Shown: positions 28,627-37,060 of the stretch, in pieces
Layout: every line of letters begins with the position of its first letter
How positions within the stretch are numbered: the stretch's first letter is position 1
Assembly (NCBI RefSeq): GCF_019195455.1
Contig: NZ_JAIMBW010000001.1
Coordinates: 248,001-312,000, forward strand
Origin: Gymnodinialimonas phycosphaerae
GTDB taxonomy: Bacteria; Pseudomonadota; Alphaproteobacteria; Rhodobacterales; Rhodobacteraceae
Length of the DNA stretch: 64,000 nt
Direction: 5' to 3'
Notes under the pieces: model-generated
Seen by the model: the letters and a program-made list of their open reading frames with translations, nothing else
Database searches by the model: none
What the model was told of the DNA's origin: nothing
Made by a program: the position numbers and the translations under genes

Positions 28627-29027
28627 GCGCGGCGCGCCGCGACGCCTGCGGCCAGGGCCACGAAGCCCAAGCCGATGTGGGGAAGGTTGGCCATGATGCG
28701 CTGGAAGGACCAGTCCATGCCAAGGGCTTCATTGGTGAAGATGCCGAAGTCGAGGTAGCCCCAGCCGGTGAAGATGCCGAAAATGCCGTCGCCAAGGTAA
28801 GCGGCACCGAACAGGATCAGGAAGGTCCGCGCGGAACGGTTGGAGATCAGGCCTGCGAGGAAGGCCCAGATGGCACTGACCAGGTGCAGCGCATCGTCGA
28901 AGGGATCGAGGGCGAAGGTCCCGAAGGCCAGGCCCGCGTCATCGGTCAGGCCGGGGATGTAGTTGATCGCGGCGGACCCCAGAAGGATGACGGCGTAGAC
29001 CAGGCAGAGGCGGCGGATCAGGCTCAT
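28623..29027 (-). CDS. DUF4383-like four-helix membrane protein
   Basis: 134 residues with four predicted membrane spans. The motif GLAFGTFALDPFDDALHLVS between the first and second helices is typical of DUF4383 proteins as I recall them. The function of the family is unknown. It overlaps both neighbours by ATGA, so it is translated with the flavin oxidase upstream and could be its membrane partner. The start at 29027 is set by the overlap. Confidence 0.65.
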   Translation of the reverse strand: MSLIRRLCLVYAVILLGSAAINYIPGLTDDAGLAFGTFALDPFDDALHLVSAIWAFLAGLISNRSARTFLILFGAAYLGDGIFGIFTGWGYLDFGIFTNEALGMDWSFQRIMANLPHIGLGFVALAAGVAARRA

Positions 29028-30520
29028 GTCAGGGGCTCCAGATATGTGTCCCACAGATTATTGCGCAGGGTAAGTTGCGGGTCGAGGGCGCGTTTGGCGG
29101 CGGCGAATTCCGGCGCGCGGGGGTAGGCACGGGTGAATTGATCAAGGCTCGCATGGGGACGGTACGGCAGATAATATGTGCCGCCGATAGCTATGATACG
29201 CTCGATCAGGGCTGCCGTCATGCGGGCGTGATCAGCCTCTGCCCGCGCGGTCATTTCCTGGGTGAAAGACATCACGGCCGCGATACGCGGGGTGGGCGAA
29301 TGGGGCAGCAGGCTGTCGGTATCGCTGTCCACGAAGCGCAGGGTCACGTTGAGGAATTCGACGAAAGCGTCGGGAATGACGTCCTGACATGCGCTGAGAA
29401 AGCCGTCAAAAGCGTCGAAAGGCACGAAGTATTCGTGCAGGATATCGACGCGGGTGGGGTTGCGGTCATCCAGCGTGATGACCGGCTCGTTCATCAGCGA
29501 GTTGCGCGTGCTTTCGCTCGCGAGGCGTGGCGCGAAAGAGGATTCCATCCACCAGCGCCAGTCCTTCATTCCTTCGCGCCCCACTTGGCCGCGGTACAGA
29601 TAGGAAGCGGCGTAAGACATCCAGCCGCTTTCCGTAGCCGCCGGGATGTCGGATTGATCCGGCGTCGGGGAATAAGTGACCAGAAGCGCCTCTTCGAAGA
29701 AGCTGTCGCGGCTGACGTTGAGACGCCCGTAGGCCATGGGCATCGTTGGGTCGTCCACGGCGGCGCGGAAGGCGGTGGGAAAATCAGCGGCGGGCAGGGG
29801 CGTGAACGACGGGGAGAGGCGCTGGTTTGGAACCATGTCGACCTCCATATCCACGATCATGCCCGCCAGCCCATAGCCGCCCACGGCCAGGTTGAAGAGG
29901 TCGGCATTTTGCGTGCGCGAGGCGGTGACGAGGTCACCCGACGGCAGCACCATACGGAATTCCCGCACGGTAGCCCCCATGGGACCATAAGGGACGGGCC
30001 AGCCGTGGGCGTTCACGCTGAAGGTGGCCGCAACGCCGAAGTCGTGGTTGGATTGCATGACGGCGGGCGAAAAGCCAATGGGATCCAGCGCCGCGATCAC
30101 ATCGCGCCAGCGCGCGCCGCCATTGACGCGGTAGGTGCCCCGCGCGGTGTCGGGTTCGATCGTGGCGTCATCTACGGTGATCGCGTGGCCATCGCGGGGA
30201 ATGCTTTGCCCTCCCATGGAGTGGCGCGCGGCGCTGACGCAGACAGGCCGGTTTTCGGATTGTGCGGCGGCAAGTTCGGCCCGAAACGCCTCGATCAGCG
30301 CATCGCCGTGGGCGGCGGGGCGCGTGTGGACATGGATCGGCGTGGCCGACAGTTCGGAGGCGTCGTTGAGCATCAGGGGCGCGTCCGGCGTGCCCCCGAT
30401 CCGCGCCACACCGTCCAGTTGCGACAGACCCGGCGCCCAAACGTTGCCAAGGCCGTAGCCTGCGACAGCGCCCGCGCCCAACAGCAACGCCCGGCGTGAA
30501 ATCGTCCCCTTGCCGCTCAT
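29024..30520 (-). CDS. FAD-linked oxidase of the sugar-lactone oxidase family, Tat-exported
   Basis: 498 residues. A twin-arginine signal (SRRALLLGAGAVAGYGLGNV) begins the protein. The FAD-binding PCMH domain follows, with SAARHSMGGQSIPRDGHAIT near residue 100, and a C-terminal domain like that of L-gulonolactone/arabinonolactone oxidases (TYYLPYRPHASLDQFTRAYP) ends it. Such enzymes oxidise sugar lactones or alditols using FAD. Export via Tat implies folding with FAD in the cytoplasm and action in the periplasm. It leads an overlapping operon of four or five leftward genes. The substrate is not deducible. Confidence 0.82.
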   Translation of the reverse strand: MSGKGTISRRALLLGAGAVAGYGLGNVWAPGLSQLDGVARIGGTPDAPLMLNDASELSATPIHVHTRPAAHGDALIEAFRAELAAAQSENRPVCVSAARHSMGGQSIPRDGHAITVDDATIEPDTARGTYRVNGGARWRDVIAALDPIGFSPAVMQSNHDFGVAATFSVNAHGWPVPYGPMGATVREFRMVLPSGDLVTASRTQNADLFNLAVGGYGLAGMIVDMEVDMVPNQRLSPSFTPLPAADFPTAFRAAVDDPTMPMAYGRLNVSRDSFFEEALLVTYSPTPDQSDIPAATESGWMSYAASYLYRGQVGREGMKDWRWWMESSFAPRLASESTRNSLMNEPVITLDDRNPTRVDILHEYFVPFDAFDGFLSACQDVIPDAFVEFLNVTLRFVDSDTDSLLPHSPTPRIAAVMSFTQEMTARAEADHARMTAALIERIIAIGGTYYLPYRPHASLDQFTRAYPRAPEFAAAKRALDPQLTLRNNLWDTYLEPLT

Positions 30521-30603
30521 GTCTCAACCCCTTGAGATCAACTCTGACACCATTCATGAACGATGTTCATTTATTTGTAAATGGCTTAACCCGTGACGTT
30601 GGG

Positions 30604-30981
30604 TCATGAGTCTCCGGCGTCTTCCAACACGCGACGCGCGACGCGGAAGCATTCCAGCGCCATCGGCACGCCGCAGTAGATTCCCACGGCGTGGATGATC
30701 GCGCGCAATTCCTCCTTGGTGACGCCATTGTTCAGCGCGCCTTTGCAGTGGGTCTCCCATTCGGCCATCCGGCCCAAGGCGGCCAACATCGTCAGGTTCA
30801 TCATCGAGCGCGTCTTGGCGTCAATCGCCTCATCCCCCCAACCAAAGCCCCAACACCACGCGGTCATGGCTTCCTGAAAGGGGCGGGTGAAATCATCGGC
30901 GGCGGCAAGGTGCGCCTCTACGTAGTCCGCGCCCAGAGTGGCTTTGCGCTGCTCCAGCCCCAGCTTGAAAAAGTCGTCCAT
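30604..30981 (-). CDS. Carboxymuconolactone decarboxylase family protein
   Basis: 125 residues. Residues 55-115 (SMMNLTMLAALGRMAEWETH, then ALNNGVTKEELRAIIHAVGI) are the CMD fold, shared by gamma-carboxymuconolactone decarboxylase and AhpD-like peroxidases. The CxxC of AhpD is absent, so a peroxidase role is unlikely; only one cysteine (THCKGALNNG) lies near the active site. The start follows a strong AGGAGG. It is transcribed leftwards, separated from the upstream BCCT gene by a terminator. Confidence 0.82.
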   Translation of the reverse strand: MDDFFKLGLEQRKATLGADYVEAHLAAADDFTRPFQEAMTAWCWGFGWGDEAIDAKTRSMMNLTMLAALGRMAEWETHCKGALNNGVTKEELRAIIHAVGIYCGVPMALECFRVARRVLEDAGDS

Positions 30982-31002
30982 GGGATCCTCCTGTCTGACA
31001 TG

Positions 31003-31035
31003 AAAAATCGGGCCGCCCCTTTTGGGAGCGGCCCG
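31003..31035 (-). terminator. Rho-independent terminator of the BCCT transporter gene
   Basis: Arms CGGGCCGCCCC (31009-31019) and GGG-A-GCGGCCCG (31024-31035) form an 11-base stem with a single bulged base and a 4-base loop. On the minus strand it is followed by five U (A run 31003-31007). It lies 22 bases downstream of the transporter stop. Confidence 0.85.
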
Positions 31036-31056
31036 TCGTATCGCTGTGATGATCGC

Positions 31057-32769
31057 TTACTCCGCCGGAACGGCACGCTCCGAAGGATGCACGGTCGTGG
31101 CCACGCCCGCGCGCTCCCGGCGGCCATCGTTCCAGATCGCCTTGATCAGCGACAGGCACATCAAGACCATGACGATCGAGAAGGGCAGCGCCCCGATCAC
31201 CATCGCGGTCTGAATGGCGCTGGTGCCCCCCGACAGAAGCAATCCGCCCACCACAAGCGCCAAGGCCGCACCCCAGAACAGGATGTGGGGCCGTGCCTTG
31301 GGGCCTTCGTCACCGGCTGCGTTGATCGTGTTGACGATCAGTACCGCCGAGTCTGCCGAGGTAACAAGGAACGTCGTCAGTAGAACAACGATCAGCACCG
31401 CCATGCCCCAGGCCAGGATCTCGGCGATGGGCAACAAGATCAACTCGGTAGTGGCGAAGATCATGTCACCGAACCCGGCGTTCAGGATCGCGCCATTGGC
31501 GTTACCGTTCAATTCCAGGTCGACGGCGGTCCCGCCTGCCCAGGAGAACCAGACAAAGCACATCAGGGCCGGAACGATCATGGCACCCAGGACGAATTCC
31601 CGGATCGTGCGCCCCTTGGAAATCCGTGCCAGGAACAGGCCCACGAAGGGCGCGAAGGCGATCCACCAGGCCCAGTAGAAAACGGGCCACCAGCCCTGCC
31701 ACTGCGCCAGAAGGAAGGCTTCCGATCCCTCGACCCCGTCCGAGCGGAAGACGTTGAAGCTAAGCGTTGGCAGCGCGGTCAGGTAGTCCCACAAGCCCAC
31801 GAACATCGCCGTGAAGCCAAACCACGTGGCCCCGAAGATGATGAAGAAGCCCAACAGGACAATCGACAGGACCATGTTGATGTTCGACAGCCATTTGATG
31901 CCCTTGCCCACGCCCGACAGGGCCGACAAGGTGGAGGCGCCCATGATGAACAGAAGGGCCACGACGATGCCTAGGAAGTTCACCGCCCCGGCGATGCTTT
32001 CGCCATCCGCGTTCACAGCGTTCGCGCCATAGGTCAGGCCCCCGATGCCGATGCGGGTCAGGCCGGCGACGAATTGCTCGACCCCGAAACCGAGGGTCTG
32101 TGCAACGCCAAGGATGGTTGCGACGACGGCCACGATGTCGATGATATGGCCCAAGGTGCCCGACAGCGCCTTTCCGAAAATCGGCGTCAGCGCCGAGCGG
32201 ATGGTCAGCGGCAGGCCGCGACGATAGGCGAAGAAGGCCAGCGCCAGGCCAATGATCGCATAGCAGGCCCAGGCGCCCGCACCCCAGTGCAGGAACGACC
32301 AGACATAGGCTTGGCGCACGTTGTCCGCCCCGTTTGCCGTCGTCAGCCCCTGGATCACCGAGGGGTTGTTTTGGAAGTGCGAGATCGGCTCGGCCACGGA
32401 GAAGGTCAGCATGCCGACCCCGATCCCGGCGCCGAACATCATCGAGAACCATGAAAAGTTTGAGAATTCAGGCACTTCGTCCGGCGTTCCCAGCTTCATT
32501 CGGCCGGCCGTCGGCCAGATCGCAAGGCTTAGGCAGACGATAACGAAGGCGGCGACCACGTAGATATACCATGCCGCGAAATTGTTGAGGATGACCGCGT
32601 TCCAGGTGCCAAGCGTTGCACCGGCCTGAACGGGCCAAAAGATACACCACACCACAAGGATGCTGATGATCGCCTTACTGATGATGGTGACGTTCTTGCT
32701 GAAACCTTGGTAGAAGCCGGAATCTGCTGTTTTGATTGGCAGGTCCGTCAGAGGGGGCTTGATTGCCAT
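31057..32769 (-). CDS. BCCT-family betaine/choline/carnitine transporter
   Basis: 570 residues with twelve predicted membrane spans. The sodium/substrate-site stretch FGAGIGVGMLTFSVAEPISH and the conserved SFLHWGAGAWACYAIIGLAL with AYRRGLPLTIRSALTPIFG are characteristic of BCCT carriers. The family imports quaternary amines such as glycine betaine, choline, carnitine or DMSP, or exchanges them. Lying 4 kb from a methylated-amine catabolism cluster, it is a plausible supplier of its substrate. The N-terminal extension is short, so osmosensing through a long tail is unlikely. GGGAG precedes the start by 9 bases. Confidence 0.92.
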   Translation of the reverse strand: MAIKPPLTDLPIKTADSGFYQGFSKNVTIISKAIISILVVWCIFWPVQAGATLGTWNAVILNNFAAWYIYVVAAFVIVCLSLAIWPTAGRMKLGTPDEVPEFSNFSWFSMMFGAGIGVGMLTFSVAEPISHFQNNPSVIQGLTTANGADNVRQAYVWSFLHWGAGAWACYAIIGLALAFFAYRRGLPLTIRSALTPIFGKALSGTLGHIIDIVAVVATILGVAQTLGFGVEQFVAGLTRIGIGGLTYGANAVNADGESIAGAVNFLGIVVALLFIMGASTLSALSGVGKGIKWLSNINMVLSIVLLGFFIIFGATWFGFTAMFVGLWDYLTALPTLSFNVFRSDGVEGSEAFLLAQWQGWWPVFYWAWWIAFAPFVGLFLARISKGRTIREFVLGAMIVPALMCFVWFSWAGGTAVDLELNGNANGAILNAGFGDMIFATTELILLPIAEILAWGMAVLIVVLLTTFLVTSADSAVLIVNTINAAGDEGPKARPHILFWGAALALVVGGLLLSGGTSAIQTAMVIGALPFSIVMVLMCLSLIKAIWNDGRRERAGVATTVHPSERAVPAE

Positions 32770-33065
32770 GTTCTGTCACTCCCTTATTGTGACCCGGAAT
32801 TTCCACGCCAGAGGGGTGCGTTTTCCTTTCGGTCTATTGCCCATTTTGCGGGCATTATCGCGTGTCGGATAAGCCTCGCGTGATTCTACCGTGTTTCGAA
32901 AGCAATTAATTCGGGCGTTAATTTGGATAGGGACGGTTAATGCGCGGAAGGCGGGCCCTTGCAAGCCGGGATCGGAGGGGTTGCGCCCCAGCGTCAGGGC
33001 ACGCCAAATGGGCCGGTTCCGTTTCCCCGCGGCCCGCGTGTGCGCCCATAGAAAGACCTGCAGCA

Positions 33066-34148
33066 ATGACGCTTCCGACCAAAATGCAAGCGATGGTGCT
33101 GACGCGCCATGGCGATCTTGACGCCTACGCCTGGCACGAGGATTGGCCTGTACCGGTCCCCGCTGCGGGTGACGTTCTTGTGGAAGTCGGCGCGACCGGT
33201 CTCAACAACACGGACGTCAACACTCGTACCGGCTGGTACTCCAAGGCTGTGACGCAAGCCACCACCGGGGGCGCCTATGCCGAGGTAGGCGAAGAAGATC
33301 CGGCCTGGGGGGGATCGCCGATCCACTTCCCGCGCATTCAGGGCGCGGATGTCTGTGGCCGCGTGGTGGCCGTGGGTGAGGGCGTGGACCCCGCCCGCAT
33401 CGGCGAGCGGGTGATCACCGACAACTGGCTGCGTGACGCGGATGATCTGGGGAACCTTGACAAGACCGGCTACTACGGGTCTGAGAGGGACGGCGGCTAT
33501 GCACAGTTCGCGACCATGCCCGGGCGCAATGCGCTGGCGGTCAACAGCGCGCTCAGCGATGCGGAACTGGCGACATTTTCATGCTCGTACTCCACCGCCG
33601 AAGGCATGCTGGAGCGGGCCCATGTCACCGCCGCCGACACTGTCCTGGTGCCCGGTGCGTCCGGCGGTGTGGGCGGTGCGCTGGTGCAACTGGCCAAGCG
33701 CCGAGGCGCGCGCGTCATCTCCATGGCGTCCGAGGCCAAGCACGCCGCCGTGGCCACCCTCGGCCCCGACCGCATCCTGCCCCGCGCGCCTGCAAACCTC
33801 CGCGGTGCTTTGGGGGATGAACGTGTGACGGTCGTTGCCGACATCACCGGCGGGCCGCAATTCAGCGCCTTCATCGAGGTCCTTGAACGCGGCGGGCGCT
33901 ACACGTGTTCCGGCGCCATTGCCGGGCCGGTCGTCGATCTGGACCTGCGCACGCTCTACCTCAAGGACCTGACCTTCACCGGTTCCACCGTCATCGGGCC
34001 CCAGGTCATGCCCAACCTGATCCGCTATATCGAGGAGGGCGCGATCAAGCCGGTGCTTGCCGCCACCTATCCGCTGCGTGACTTGCGCGCGGCACAAACC
34101 GCCTTCATCGCCAAGGAGCATACCGGAAATATCGTGGTGATCCCCTGA
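33066..34148 (+). CDS. Zinc-type alcohol dehydrogenase/quinone oxidoreductase family protein
   Basis: About 360 residues of the medium-chain dehydrogenase/reductase fold. GDVLVEVGATGLNNTDVNTR is the N-terminal GroES-like part, IQGADVCGRVVAVGEG follows, and the NAD(P) motif is VLVPGASGGVGGALVQLAKR near residue 200. The usual catalytic-zinc cysteine of alcohol dehydrogenases is replaced (NNTD), so it is closer to zinc-independent quinone oxidoreductases. It starts in the 297-base divergent region shared with the BCCT gene and overlaps the next gene by one base. The substrate is unknown. Confidence 0.82.
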   Translation: MTLPTKMQAMVLTRHGDLDAYAWHEDWPVPVPAAGDVLVEVGATGLNNTDVNTRTGWYSKAVTQATTGGAYAEVGEEDPAWGGSPIHFPRIQGADVCGRVVAVGEGVDPARIGERVITDNWLRDADDLGNLDKTGYYGSERDGGYAQFATMPGRNALAVNSALSDAELATFSCSYSTAEGMLERAHVTAADTVLVPGASGGVGGALVQLAKRRGARVISMASEAKHAAVATLGPDRILPRAPANLRGALGDERVTVVADITGGPQFSAFIEVLERGGRYTCSGAIAGPVVDLDLRTLYLKDLTFTGSTVIGPQVMPNLIRYIEEGAIKPVLAATYPLRDLRAAQTAFIAKEHTGNIVVIP

Positions 34149-34876
34149 TGTCCGAGCCTTCCCAGTTCTGGAGTTTCCCCAAACGTGGCGCGGTGCCCGA
34201 CCTGACCCACATCCTGGAGGCCGAGACCCTGGCCGAGCTTGCCGCTGCCACCGGCCCACATCAGGGCGCCGTCTTGGACGCCATAGAGGCCGAGCGTGAT
34301 CGTACCGTTGCGGACGCAAGGCAGGTCGCCGCCGGGTTGCGGGCCAAGGGCATCCACATGGATGTTGACGCGATGTTGCGCGGCTCCCTCCGGGATCGGT
34401 TGTCCGACAAGTGTTATGACCTGCTTGATTGGTGGGAAGGCCGGGTCGAGCCGGTTGAGGCGCCGCCGCCAGACGATGTCGTTTTCTCTGTCGCGCTCGC
34501 CCTCGCCATGACCCACCCGACCGGTGACATCGCGGCGGAGTACGATGATATCGACGCGGAAGTTGACCGCATGGTCGAAGCGCTCAGCCGTCAGATCACG
34601 GTCGCATGGGGCAGAGCGCCGTTGACGGCGACGGTGCCCGACGCGCTGATCGAGGATTTGGCCGAACAAGACGACTTCTCTGAGGAGGGTGAAATCTTGC
34701 TGACCGCCCAGTCTGTCGTCGCTTACTGGCCCCCGATCCGCAGCCCCGCGATGGCCCTTCTGGTCGAGCAGGAAGACGGTGGGCTCGCCATAACGGTCAG
34801 CCTTGTGGCCCACGGCGCCCCCGCCCACGGCCGCTTTGCGCAGATCCTGACGGATCATGGGGGCAGCTTGTCGTAA
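34148..34876 (+). CDS. Hypothetical protein (242 residues)
   Basis: Acidic, cytoplasmic, no signal or membrane segment. I do not recognise the family. Conspicuous stretches are CYDLLDWWEGRVEPVEAPPP and FSVALALAMTHPTGDIAAEY. The gene overlaps the upstream dehydrogenase by TGATG, which implies co-translation. The next gene starts 66 bases later in the same direction. Confidence 0.65.
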   Translation: MSEPSQFWSFPKRGAVPDLTHILEAETLAELAAATGPHQGAVLDAIEAERDRTVADARQVAAGLRAKGIHMDVDAMLRGSLRDRLSDKCYDLLDWWEGRVEPVEAPPPDDVVFSVALALAMTHPTGDIAAEYDDIDAEVDRMVEALSRQITVAWGRAPLTATVPDALIEDLAEQDDFSEEGEILLTAQSVVAYWPPIRSPAMALLVEQEDGGLAITVSLVAHGAPAHGRFAQILTDHGGSLS

Positions 34877-34942
34877 ACGCGCAAGACAGCCCGCTTGCGG
34901 GAACTGCCATTTGGCGGGGTCGCGAACGGGATGGAGGCCGGG

Positions 34943-35887
34943 ATGCAAGTAGGGTTTATCGGATTGGGCAGCGTCGGCGGCAAGCTGGCGGGCTCGCTCA
35001 TGCGCAACGGGGTGGATCTGGTTGTCCATGATCTGGACGCCGAGGCCGTCGCGGGGTTTGTCGCGCGTGGCGCACGGGCGGGGGGCGATCCGGCGGCGAT
35101 GATGGCCGCCTGCCACGTGGTGATCACCTGCCTGCCGTCGCCGGCCGCCTCCGCCGCCGTGGTCGACGCCATGTTGCCCGAGGTCGCGCCCGGCAAGATC
35201 TGGATGGAGATGTCCACCACCGACGCCGCCGAGATCCTGCGCATCGCGCCGCTGGTGGCAGCGAAGGGCGGCGCGGTTGCGGAATGCCCGGTTTCGGGCG
35301 GGTGCCACCGGGCCGATACGGGCAATATTTCGATCTACATGAGCGGGGACCGCGCGGTCTTTGATACGGTCTTCCCGCTGCTCACGAAAATGGGCCGCCG
35401 GATCTTGCACACCGGGTCCCTGGGCGCCGCGTCCACGCTGAAAGTGATGACCAACTATCTGGCGACAGGACACCTTTTGATGTTGTGCGAGGCCCTGACA
35501 GTGATGCGCGCGGCAGGCGTGGACATGGCCACAACCTTTGAGGCGATTGCCGTCTCCTCGGGCAATTCCTTTGTCCACGAGACGGAAAGCCAGTTGATCC
35601 TGTCGGGCTCTCGCGATGTGAATTTCACCCTCGATCTGATCCAGAAGGATGTGGGGCTGTTCCAGACCATCGCGGATCGGACCAACGTGCCGCTGGAGAT
35701 CAGCCCGAAGATGATCGAGATGCTGACAGAGGGCCAGCGCGTGCTGGGGCACGCCGCGCAATCTGACCGGATGATCGAGCTGCTGGAGGCGGCGACGGGT
35801 CTGGACGTGCGCGCCGATGGCTTCCCGGTGGAATTGGTCGACGACGAGCCGGAAGAGCCCGGGTATGAGGTATTGGTCAAGCGGTGA
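34943..35887 (+). CDS. NAD(P)-dependent 3-hydroxyisobutyrate dehydrogenase family oxidoreductase
   Basis: About 314 residues. The N-terminal NAD-binding motif is GFIGLGSVGGKLAGSLMRNG, the substrate loop is CPVSGGCHRADTGNISIYMS near residue 115, and the catalytic lysine lies in STLKVMTNYLATGHLLML near 170. Beta-hydroxyacid dehydrogenases of this family oxidise 3-hydroxyisobutyrate, tartronate semialdehyde and similar acids. ATG 34943 is chosen because GGAGG at 34933-34937 precedes it; the upstream in-frame ATG at 34895 does not match the family. It ends in a terminator region facing a LysR gene. Confidence 0.88.
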   Translation: MQVGFIGLGSVGGKLAGSLMRNGVDLVVHDLDAEAVAGFVARGARAGGDPAAMMAACHVVITCLPSPAASAAVVDAMLPEVAPGKIWMEMSTTDAAEILRIAPLVAAKGGAVAECPVSGGCHRADTGNISIYMSGDRAVFDTVFPLLTKMGRRILHTGSLGAASTLKVMTNYLATGHLLMLCEALTVMRAAGVDMATTFEAIAVSSGNSFVHETESQLILSGSRDVNFTLDLIQKDVGLFQTIADRTNVPLEISPKMIEMLTEGQRVLGHAAQSDRMIELLEAATGLDVRADGFPVELVDDEPEEPGYEVLVKR

Positions 35888-35908
35888 CGTGGTGTTGTTG
35901 GAGGGGGC

Positions 35909-35950
35909 GGGTGGGCCCGCCCACCCACCCCTTTTGGGGGCTCTGCCCCC
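35909..35950. terminator. Tandem hairpins between convergent genes
   Basis: GGGTGGG-cccg-CCCACCC (35909-35926) and GGGGGC-tct-GCCCCC (35936-35950) are separated by a TTTT run. They lie between the dehydrogenase and the convergent LysR gene and may end transcription from both sides. The second hairpin merges with the dispersed repeat. Confidence 0.6.
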
Positions 35951-35985
35951 TTGCCCCCCGGAGTTTTCCTGGCAAGATGAACGAG
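35936..35985. repeat. Dispersed intergenic repeat, copy B
   Basis: GGGGGC-tct-GCCCCC, then a C run and CCGGAGTTTTCCTGGCAAGA before ATGAACGAGG. The layout is that of copies A and C: G-run hairpin, C-run, then an AT-rich purine tail. Confidence 0.5.
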
Positions 35986-35992
35986 GGAGCCC

Positions 35993-36838
35993 CTAGGGAC
36001 CAATGCGGTTCTTGAGCACTTTTGCCATGCGCCGGTATCCCGCGCGGTGGCGGTTGCGCAGGTGCATCGCCACGAAGACCGGCTGGGTGATCCTCGGTGC
36101 GTCCGGGACGGCATGGGCCGTGCCCTCTGCGATCAGGCCCTCGGCCATTTCTGTCGGCAGATAGGTGGTGCCGCCAAGGGCCACCAACAGGCCGCGCACC
36201 GCCGCCGCCTGACCGCTGGAGACAGACCCAAGGCTGAGCCCGGGCAGAAGCGCCGCGTGGGTTTGCGTGAAGGCGGGGGCGTAGTTGGGCAGGATGTAAT
36301 CGGTGGGTTTGACGTCGGACAGCGCCGTTGGCTCGGTGGCGATCATCTGGTAGGCGACCTCTCCCATGCTTTCAAAATAGAGGTCCGGGGAGGGGCGGGG
36401 CGTGAAAACGACGCCGAGGTCCAGCGCGCCGGTTTCAAGATCACGGCACATCTGGGTGGAGTAATCGCCATCCACGTAGAAGCCGCAGTCGGGCAGGGCC
36501 TGCCGAAGGGCGGCCAACCAATCGGCGACGTGGTTGTCTATCAGGTCGTGCTGGATGCCGATGCGCAGCATGACGGCGGAGCCATAGGGCTTCACGTCGG
36601 CGCGCCCGTCGGCCCAGGCCCGGCGCAGAACACGGGCGTGGGTTTCGAACCGGAGGGCGGCGGTGGTGGGCTGCGTGCCTGCGCGGGAGCGTTCGAACAG
36701 CCGTTCGCCTAGCGCCTTTTCTAGCGCTTTGATCCGGCCCGAGACGGTGGATTGTGTCACGTCCAGCCGGTCGGCGGTGCGGTTGAAGGAGCGGGTATCG
36801 AGGAGGTCGAGGAAGGTTTCGATCTGGTCGATTTGCAT
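35993..36838 (-). CDS. LysR-family transcriptional regulator
   Basis: About 281 residues. The helix-turn-helix is SFNRTADRLDVTQSTVSGRI near residue 17, followed by the linker helix and a co-inducer-binding domain. ATG 36838 (MQIDQIETFLDLLDTRSFNR) is the family start; an open upstream extension crosses the repeat and is not coding. It is divergent from the dimethylglycine dehydrogenase-like gene across 222 bases, and a regulator next to and divergent from its target is the usual LysR layout, so it likely controls the methylated-amine cluster. Confidence 0.85.
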   Translation of the reverse strand: MQIDQIETFLDLLDTRSFNRTADRLDVTQSTVSGRIKALEKALGERLFERSRAGTQPTTAALRFETHARVLRRAWADGRADVKPYGSAVMLRIGIQHDLIDNHVADWLAALRQALPDCGFYVDGDYSTQMCRDLETGALDLGVVFTPRPSPDLYFESMGEVAYQMIATEPTALSDVKPTDYILPNYAPAFTQTHAALLPGLSLGSVSSGQAAAVRGLLVALGGTTYLPTEMAEGLIAEGTAHAVPDAPRITQPVFVAMHLRNRHRAGYRRMAKVLKNRIGP

Positions 36839-36852
36839 GGGAAGTTGGCCCT

Positions 36853-36911
36853 CTTTGGGGGTTCCACCCCCGTCCTGCGGACTCCCCCGGGGATATTTGA
36901 AGAACGGGGAA
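36853..36911. repeat. Dispersed intergenic repeat, copy C
   Basis: GGGGG-tt-CCACCCCC, CTCCCCCGGGGATATTTGAA and then GAACGGGGAA. The tail is nearly the same as in copy A (GATATTTTGAGAACGG). It lies within the leader region of the LysR gene, so it may affect that transcript. Confidence 0.5.
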
Positions 36912-37060
36912 TGGGGGGCGCGGCGCGGGGTATCTAATCGGTTTTTTCGATTGAAACAGATGTGGCGCGCGAATTGAAGTCCTGGAATTCCGATACGATA
37001 CTTGCGGGCAACAGAGGTTTCAGGCGCGCGAACTTCGCACCGCCTTGAGGGGAGGATTTC

